64,000 nucleotides of DNA. It comes from Perognathus longimembris pacificus. Taxonomy: Eukaryota; Chordata; Mammalia; Rodentia; Heteromyidae. This document shows, in pieces, positions 56,768-64,000 of the stretch. The stretch's first letter is position 1, and each line of letters opens with the position of its first letter. A program made the position numbers and the translations under genes. A model generated the notes under the pieces. That model had not been told where the DNA came from. It saw nothing but the letters and a program-made list of their open reading frames with translations, and did no database searches. The stretch is taken from contig NC_063184.1 of NCBI RefSeq assembly GCF_023159225.1, positions 15,241,528 to 15,305,527 of the forward strand. The letters are read 5' to 3'.

Positions 56768-58301
56768 TTAACAGTCATATATCAAGGAGATCATGCCCCT
56801 TTGTTTTCTGTGTTCTAGGCTTGTCTCGCTCAACATTATTTGTTCAAGTTCTGACCATTTCCCTGCAAATACCAATATTTCACCATTTCTAGTCACTATG
56901 TAGTATTCCATTGTGTATAGGTACCATATTTTTTGGATCCATTCATCTGTGGAGGGGCATCTGGGTTGTTTCCATATTTTGGCTATTGTGAATTGTGCAG
57001 AGATAAACATGGAAGTACAAATGTCTTTTTGATATGTTGGGACCTGCTGTTCAGGATAGATGCCTAGGAGTGGTATGGCTGGGTCATATGGTAAGTCTAT
57101 ATTGAGCTTTTTGAGGAACCTCCATACTGTTCTCCAAAGTGGTTTACTAATTTGCACTCCACCAACAATGGAGAAGGGTTCCACTTTCCCTGCACCCCCT
57201 CCAGCATTTGTTGTTGCCTGAGTTCAGAGTATAGGCCATTCTAACTGGAGTGAGGTGGTATCTCAGGGTTGTTTTTATTTGCATTTCCTTTACTACCAGG
57301 GATGTTGAACATTTCCTCATATGTTTCTTTGCCATTTTTATATCTTCTCTTGTGAAGTCTCTCTTTAGCTCCTTTGCCCATTTCCTAATTGGTTTAATGG
57401 GCTTGGAGGTGCTTAGTTTTTTGAATTCTTTGTAGATGATAGATATTAGGCCTTTGTCTGTTGCTGTGCTGGTAAAGATCCTTTCCCATATGGTTGGCTG
57501 TCTTTCTATTTTGGTGGCTATGTCCTTAGCTGTGCAGAAACTTTTTATTTTGTAGTGGTCCCATTTGTCGAGTCTTTCCCCTATCTGTTGTGCCCCTGGG
57601 ACTAGGAAGTTCCTTCCTGTGTCTATAAGTTCTAGCGTCTTTCCTACTCTGTCCTTCAGTAGTTTCAAGGATTCAGGTCTGATGTTGAGGTCCTTGATCC
57701 ATTTTGAGTTGATCTTGGTGCATGGTGATAAGCTAGGGTCTACTTTGAGTTTTCTGCATATGGCTGCCCAGTTTTCCCAGCACCAGTAGTTGAAGAGGCT
57801 CTGTTTATTCCATTGTATGTCTTTAGCTCCTTTGTCGAATATCAGCTGACTGTCAGAGTGCAGTTTTATTTCTGGATCTTGAATTCTAATCCATTGGTCT
57901 TCAGGTCTGTTTTTATACCAATACCAGGCTGTTTTTGTTACGATGGCTCTATAGTAGAGCTTGAAGTCTGGTATTGTGATATCTCCTGCACTGCTTTTTT
58001 TGCCTAGAATTGCTTTGGCTATTCTAGGTCTTTTGCTGTTCCATATGAATTTATGGGTTGCTTTCTCTATTTCAGTGAAGAATGTAGCTGGGATTTTGAT
58101 CAGATTGTTATCGAGGGTTACCATTATTCCACTGTGGTCAGATATAATACATGGAATGATGTCAATACTTTTGTATTTGCTGAGGTTCTTTGTGTGGGCT
58201 ATGATATGGTCTATTTTGGAGTATGATCCATGGACTGCTGAGAAGAAGGCGTATTGGGTCTCTGTAGGATGAAAGATTCTGTATAGATCTGTCAGATCCA
58301 T
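56768..58301 (-). pseudogene. L1 ORF2 end of endonuclease fused to post-RT C-terminal region
   Basis: Frame 58301-57147 starts in the end of the endonuclease (I-S-D-H-S-G-I), and within a few codons, near 58100, continues as the region after the reverse transcriptase (I-P-A-T-F-F-T-E-I-E-K). All RT motifs, including the catalytic YxDD, are absent. A frameshift near 57170 moves the C-terminus to frame 57184-56768, which ends in the usual zinc-knuckle-distal segment (L-Y-T-M-E-Y-Y). Confidence 0.9.
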
Positions 58302-58318
58302 TTGGGATATGGCGTTAC

Positions 58319-58800
58319 TTAGGTCCTCAGCTCCCTTGCTAATCCTCTGGGTGTTGGATCTGTCTCTTGGAGAGAGTGGGTATTAAAGTCACCCACTGTG
58401 ATTGTGTTTGCATCTATCTTGTTTTGTAGTTTTGTGAGAATTTGCTTGACAAATGTAGGGCCTCTTTTGTTCGGTGAGTATACATTTATCACCGTGATGT
58501 CTTGATTCTGGGTTTTTCCTTGTATTAAAATGTAGTGTCCTTCTTTGTCTTTTTGAGTTGATTTTAATGAGAAGTCCAGCTTGTCTGAGATCAGGATGGC
58601 TACTCCTGCCGTTTTGGTAGGTGCGTTTGCTTGGAAGATTTTGCTCCATCCTTTCATTCAGAGCCTGTTTTTAATCCCTTGCTGTAAGATGAGTCTCTTG
58701 AAGATAACAGATGGCAACTTTTTGTTTGCGGATCCACTCTGTCAGTCTGCTCCTCTTTATCGGAGAGTTTATACCATTTATATTCAAAGAGATCAAGGAT
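58319..58800 (-). pseudogene. L1 ORF2 endonuclease domain, broken
   Basis: The beginning of ORF2 (L-N-I-N-G-I-N-S-P) reads from about 58790, with a stop shortly after. The endonuclease continues in other minus frames (58657-58319) with V-I-N-V-Y-S-P-N and G-D-F-N-T. A further frame change occurs before 58301. Confidence 0.85.
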
Positions 58801-58865
58801 AACAGTGTTTTTTCCCCTTCCATTTTCCTGTTAGGCTGTTTTTCCTCTCTTTTTTTTTCTTGTCT

Positions 58866-59906
58866 TTAATGAGCTACTCTTTCTGTTGGGCTCTGGCTAT
58901 TGTAGTTTCTTTCTTTTTCTGTCTGTGTGTCCTGTACGATGTCTGTTGGGTGGGGTTCTCCTCTTAGAATTCGCTGTAAGGCTGTTTTTTTATTCCCATA
59001 CTCCTTTAGATCCTCTTTGGTATGGAAAGATCTGGTTTTTCCCTCGAATATGAATTCTAGTTTCACTGGATATCTAATTCTGGGTTGACAATTGTTGGCC
59101 TGTAGGACTTGGATTATGTTCTTCCACTCTATTCCTGCATGGTAGGTATGTGTGGAGAGGTCTGCTGTTATTCGGATCCTTTTCCCATTGTAATAAATGT
59201 CTTTCTTCGCTCTGGCTGCATTCAAAATTTGCTCTTTATTCTTGAGATCTGAGGTCTTGATTATTATGTGCCTGGGCGAGGATTTTCTAGGGTCTGGTCT
59301 GCCAGGCATCCTATAGGCTTCGGTTACCTGGGTGAGGTCCCTTGTGAGATTGGGGAAGTTTTCTGCAATCACTTTATTGAAAATATGTTGAAGACCTCTG
59401 CTCTGGCATTCGGCTCCTTCTTCTATTCCAATTATGCGCAGATTATATCTCTTGTCTTTGTCCACTAGCTCCTGAATTAGTCTGCCCTGGAGTTTTACCG
59501 TTTCTTGGAGTGTGGTAATTTTCTAGTCCTTATCAGCTGCATCATCGTCCAAGAGAGAGATTTGGGATTCAATATGGTCAATTCTTTGTGCTGTGGATTC
59601 AAGTGTGGAGTTTATGGATGTCAGGGAGCTATTTATGGTTGCCAGATCAGCTCTAATTGTGGAAATTTCTTCCTTTAAAGAGTTGTATTTTAAATCTATT
59701 TTTTCATGCATTTCACTTCTCTGGATGTTAAGGTCTTCTTTAACGGAGGTTTGCACTGTATCCATTATTGCTTCCATTTCTTTCTTGACTTCCTGAAGGT
59801 CCTTTGAGACTTCCACTCTAAACTCCTGGAATTGTTTTCTGAATTTGTTCCTGAGGCTTTCCATCATTTCTGCTAACAAAACCTCAGTTGTTTTTTTATT
59901 CTCCAT
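58866..59906 (-). pseudogene. L1 ORF1 (RNA-binding protein) with one in-frame stop
   Basis: A single frame of 347 codons including both stops. ATG at 59906-59904, an in-frame TAG at 59525-59523 after 127 codons, then the frame stays open to the stop at 58866. The N-terminal half is a long coiled coil. The C-terminal half carries the RRM-like region (N-L-R-I-I-G-I-E-E-G) and the C-terminal domain. Only one substitution separates it from an open frame, so it is relatively young. Confidence 0.9.
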
Positions 59907-61561
59907 CTCCTCTTAGGTCATACTGCTTTTTGGAGCTGGTGAGTTGGCTTGTCCTTTCATGTAATTTGTAATATTTCTTTGTCATTTGCGCATCTGGAGA
60001 TCTGTAGGTGGCGTCCTTGGGTTGGCTTTGTGCTGGTTCCCACTGGTCCGTCAGTGGGAGATTTGTGTCTTGGCTCTGGGTTTGAGTTTGGCTGTTGAAC
60101 CTTACTGCCCAATGGGTGAGCGTGGCCGTCTCAGTTGTTGCTGGGGTGGTCACCCTCACTGCACTTGGGGGTGGCTAGGTTCTGTGTCTTTCTCTGCAGG
60201 ATAGTTTCCTGCTGCTGTGTTGTGCTAACCCTAGTGTGCCCTTGGAGGGGGTTTGTGGGTCCCTGATTCAGCGTGGCGTGGAGACTTTTCTCTTCTTTGG
60301 TTCTTTTTTCTGCTCAGTACCTTGGTCAGAGGAGCTCACCTCTCAGATTGAGATTTGCTGATGAGAGGCGGCTCGCCCACCTGTGTGGATTGCTCCTGTC
60401 AGAGCAGGTGTTGCTGTTGAGGGGCGGCCCGCCCACCTGTGCGGGGTGCGCCTATCAGAGCGGGTATTGTAGTTTGCCCGCTTGTGTGCTCCCGGAGCGG
60501 GGGGGGGGGGGGGGGGGGGGGGGTGGGCAGGTGATCCTCCTGCTGGAGGGCTAGCACGCTGGCGGGGGGGGGGGGGGGGGGGGGGGGGGGGAGGGAGGGA
60601 GGGGGCACGTGCGTGTGCACTCCAGTGCTTCCTTTGGGGACGTGCTGCCCCGAGTTGTTGGAGAGTGCTTGTGCCCTCCCATGAGTTTGCTGTGGGGAGC
60701 AGTATGCGTGGGCCCCAGCAGGTTCAAGTGTCCAGGCGTGGGTTGGTACCCACAGACTTTCTGCGCCTCCGCTGTGAGGGGGGCGTGTGTTCGGGCCCCG
60801 GTGCCCCTGCTGGGCTGGTATTGCACACCAGCAAGCCTGTGACTGTTGTTCAAAACGTTCGTTCTGCTCGAGGACCAGGCCCCTCAGGTGAGGCTTCCCA
60901 TGCCTACCAGTCCGGGGGCCCCTGCTGGGGAGGGGGCGGAGCTGGTGCGGCCAGGTTCAGGCTCCTCTGCTGGGGCTTTGGGGGGGATGCCTGACTGAGG
61001 TGTTTCCCAGCACCCTTGTTGGGCGCTGCTCCTCTTCTGCTAGTTCCCATGTCCTCTCAGAGGCTGTAGGGTCCTAGAGCTGCCAGATATGGGGCTCCTT
61101 TTTTCCCTTGGGGCAGGGAGGGGGAGGGAGGGAGCTCTAGCTTCTTTGTAGGGTTTAGGTCTCTGTTAGAGCTGGTCTCCCGTTTGGGGGGGGCGGGGGT
61201 AATGGGGAACTTACTGGCCCTGGATTGTCTGTGTGTCCTGTGCTGCTGTGGGCTTTTCGGGGCTGGGGTGCTGGGGTGTGGCGATCGGTCGTTTGGTGGT
61301 GGCGGTTCCAGCTCTCCCCGTCGGGCTCAGCTCTCCCTGTCTGCCTCAGCTCTCCCTGTCTGCACCGCTCGGTTCCCCTGCTGTTTATGTCTGATCCCTG
61401 CCGTTAGGTCACACAACTCTGGTCCCTCACCGCCATCTGTCTCAGTCAGTCTGCGTTCTGTCTGGGGTCTGTTGAGCTCCTGCTGTCTGGATTCTGCGCT
61501 CCTGGCGTGACTTTTCAGCTGTTGGTTTGCCGGCGCCGGGTCCCCTTTCCCAACCTGGCCC
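59907..61561 (-). promoter_or_regulatory. L1 5'UTR with long G-runs
   Basis: GC- and CpG-rich, the position of the internal L1 promoter. On the + strand it contains uninterrupted G-runs at 60499-60523 and 60564-60591, which read as C-runs in the L1 sense. The open frames crossing it (several over 70 codons, glycine or proline rich) are composition artefacts. Confidence 0.75.
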
Positions 61562-61572
61562 TAGTTTTAGGC

Positions 61573-62750
61573 TCTTGTATACTTTTTTGCCTTTAGGGAA
61601 TCGTCTTCAAAAATACACTTGACATTATTGCAATGTATTCCTACAAATTAGATATGTCTAGAACAATCTATATTTTCTTACTGTTTTATTTTAAAAAGGA
61701 AAATAATAGCAAAGATATTCTTCACTCAGGCTTGCAATCTTACACAATCTTGCTTTCTAACTTTTGTGCTCTATATTTTTGTTAAAATATTGTTAATATA
61801 ATCTTGGTGAGACATCTCTTCTCTTCTGTATATTATTGGCTTAAGCCTTCATTAACAGACTTAACTACTTCATGTCAACATTGTCCAAATAGGACTTCCT
61901 CTGAATTTTTTCCCAAATTCTAGTCACTCCTTTCTCTTGCCTATTAATATTCTTAAAGTTTAGACTATTCTTTTAACTGTTTGTTGGCTTTTTTTTAAGA
62001 AAATGCATTTTATAAGCATAGAGTCTGACTTCAACCTAACTCAATTATTTTCAAATGGTGTCTAAATCATGCATATAGTCTTTATTGTTACCAATTATTG
62101 TCGTGGAGATTGTGTGCCAGAGATGAAGTTTACTATGAAGACTGCACTGCATCTTTTAGTCCAAGTGTATCTTCAACCTTAAGCACAATTTCTAACACAT
62201 CAAATAATTTATGTATACACTTTCATCTGTCTCCCTTATTCTTTTCTCTGTCTCCCTTTGTGCCTTTTCTGTCAATCAAAAACTGTCTTCCTCATCCAAA
62301 TTTGTGTTTTATTATATTTCTCTAGCAATAAAACACTTTCCCTCTTCCTAGCTTGCAATTATTTGTCTTTAATTATACAATTAAAGAAAGAACATTTTAT
62401 CTTCCCCAACTTAACCTTTCTGATACACCTACTATAGTTCATTCATTTCTGTTTCTCCCAAAGTCATTAGCATAAAGGTTTATGTACAGTAAATGTATTG
62501 GTAAGTGAATTATTGAGTAAATGAAATGCTTTAGTTTTATCATTAAATTTAAATCTTTCCTAATTCCTTTTAATTATGTGCCATGTTATTTCTGTATAAT
62601 TTTTCTGGAAATAGTTCTTAAACTTAAGATGATATTCATAGAAGGAGTATATAGTTGATTATTTCATGGCTTTCAAGAATATTCATTGCTCAGCTCATTC
62701 GAGTTGTTGACAGCATTTGGTTTCTTGAAATTTTCAGAAATTCCTATTTC
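61573..62750. other. TBCK intron 3 right of the L1, no exon recognised
   Basis: AT-rich with C/T-rich patches. The frame at 62098-62325 has no family resemblance. Confidence 0.5.
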
Positions 62751-62759
62751 CTTTATTGC

Positions 62760-63045
62760 TATTGACTAGGGGCTACTTTCAGCCCCTAGATGCCATCCAT
62801 TGTCTCTGTAATGTCCCTCTCTCCATCTTCAAACCTGCCAGTGAGAATTGAATGTCTCTTAATTTGTTTATGACCCCTGACACCAAAATATTGAAGACTC
62901 ATGAGGTCAGACCCACCCAGATAATCCCCATTCTTTGTTAATATTAATTGTATCCATCATATTTGTGTTCTTAAGATCATGCAAGGTTTGTAAATTGGGA
63001 GCAGGAATCTTGAGAGCCATCTTAGAATTATACCTATCATAGTTT
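62760..63045. mobile_element. Possible ancient L1M 3'UTR remnant
   Basis: CAGACCCACCCAGATAATCCCC, GGGAGCAGGAATCTTGAGAG and CCATCTTAGAATTATACCTA follow the order of L1M 3'-end sequence known from other mammals. Orientation not resolved. Confidence 0.5.
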
Positions 63046-64000
63046 AGCTTAGGAAGAATTTTTTGAATTTACAATCACAAGTGATACTTGTTGTCAGATG
63101 TTTTAGTCGATCATGGTGGCTCAAGTGGTTGTTATGACGTGCCAAAGTTCCCTATTGCCGCTACCAGCTTTAGTAAAGAACTCATAGAACTCGGTAAAAT
63201 CAGTAAAGGATAAACACTTTTAGAATAAATTCTGGGGAACTAAGCACAAGTTCCCTGTTGTGACTTCACCTACAAAGTCTTCTCTACTAGGGAAAATCAC
63301 CTGAGCCTCCATGTCCACTGCTTTTATTTGGTATTGAACACAAAGTCACTAAAGTGCCAGGCCCCTGGAAGAAAGTAGATCTCGAAAGTAAATCATACTA
63401 TACTAAATAGATAATCTGGCATAATATGGTTCAGTGCCTCAGATTGGGAAAACACTCTTGGCAGCTGTTTGAACATCCCAAGAACATGATTTCTGTGAGC
63501 TCTCAATGCCTGAATCAGGAAAACACACTTGGGAATATGAAAGGTTGGAGGGCTGGTAAGATTCCTTTTTTAGGTGTTTTATAGCAGCTCATGTAGTTTA
63601 TGAACAAATGGTACTCAGTGTTGTTTATGATTTGGTTGAGCATATATTTTGAATTATTTTTCTTCAGCCTTTGTGTAGTTTTATTTTGCCACTATCATGC
63701 TACAGAATTTGTTGCATAAACTAATAGAAATTTATTTTAAGAGTTCTATTACACAAAAATATTCTCAAACACACGTGTGCTTTGTTTTATCTGAAAATTT
63801 GGCTACCAGGAGTCAAAGCCTATTGGCAAAAAGAAAAAAAAAAAAGAAAAAGGAAGCTGAATGGCACAAGTCCAAGGGACAGGCTTCTCTGTTTAGGTCT
63901 AACAAGGCTGAAATCACAGCTACATTCTCTGTGAAATTGACTCTAGATGCCAAATCATCTCCAGGCATATCCAGGTTGTCGGTATAAATCTATGCAGTTG
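63046..64000. other. TBCK intron 3 to window edge
   Basis: No exon, splice framework or repeat recognised except an A-rich patch at 63826-63852. Confidence 0.5.

Larger units (their letters stand above)
56309..61561 (-). mobile_element. L1 retrotransposon with 5'UTR, ORF1 and internally deleted ORF2
   Basis: Read on the minus strand it has a GC-rich 5'UTR (61561 to about 59907), ORF1 (59906-58866), ORF2 pieces (about 58800-56768) and a lineage B 3'UTR ending at an A-rich tail near 56309. TAGTTTTAGAC at 56298-56308 and TAGTTTTAGGC at 61562-61572 are a probable, one-mismatch target-site duplication. The length is about 5.25 kb because most of ORF2 is missing. It cannot encode functional ORF2 protein. 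Confidence 0.93.

Noticed and set aside
57961..58272. 103-codon + frame with hydrophobic stretches
   Set aside because: Shadow of the L1 ORF2 minus-strand pseudogene.
60482..60994. 170-codon glycine-rich + frame
   Set aside because: Antisense to the L1 5'UTR and driven by G-runs.
62098..62325. Candidate next TBCK exon
   Set aside because: The translation does not resemble the TBCK pseudokinase region and the flanks lack a convincing splice pair.

Overview
This is mammalian, and specifically rodent, nuclear DNA: intron-containing genes with GT-AG splice sites, a CpG-rich bidirectional promoter, LINE-1, 7SL-derived SINEs, MIR, L2 and MaLR remnants. The commonest repeat is a two-part SINE. Its left half resembles a tRNA-Ala ID element and its right half carries a diagnostic unit. 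This matches the IDL-Geo SINE described from Geomyoidea (kangaroo rats, pocket mice, pocket gophers), so a geomyoid rodent is the most likely source. That assignment rests on my memory of the family, not on a search.

Three protein-coding genes are supported. GIMD1 (+ strand) has two coding exons, 19152-19544 and 28912-29172, which together encode 217 residues. AIMP1 (- strand) has six coding exons between 46524 and 33067 in consistent phase, encoding 311 residues. TBCK (+ strand) is represented by its 5' end: a probable noncoding exon near 47833, then coding exons 50437-50629 and 52858-52930. The rest of TBCK lies beyond the right edge. GIMD1 and AIMP1 are tail to tail. AIMP1 and TBCK are head to head across a CpG-rich interval at about 46990-47880 that contains a perfect CRE palindrome.

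Layout: 1-19 kb is gene-poor. It holds SINEs, an ancient L1M, young L1 3' fragments, a probable GC-rich solo LTR (10.7-11.2 kb) and the decayed 3' end of an endogenous retrovirus with a transmembrane-envelope remnant and LTR (12.2-13.2 kb). 19-29 kb is GIMD1, whose intron holds SINEs, a MaLR LTR and a 175-bp local duplication. 33-46.5 kb is AIMP1, whose introns are rich in SINEs and contain L2 and MIR. 47-64 kb is the promoter and the TBCK introns, including a 5.25-kb antisense L1 that has a 5'UTR and ORF1 but has lost the reverse-transcriptase part of ORF2.

The genes are conserved housekeeping loci. AIMP1 is a scaffold of the multi-tRNA-synthetase complex, TBCK a TBC/pseudokinase protein, and GIMD1 a small GIMAP-like GTPase. 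I see no evidence of an undescribed gene system. The more unusual signals are in the repeats: two kinds of composite SINE sharing one right half, a Geo unit inserted on its own, a 43-bp 5'-only SINE insertion with perfect target-site duplications, and the internally deleted L1.
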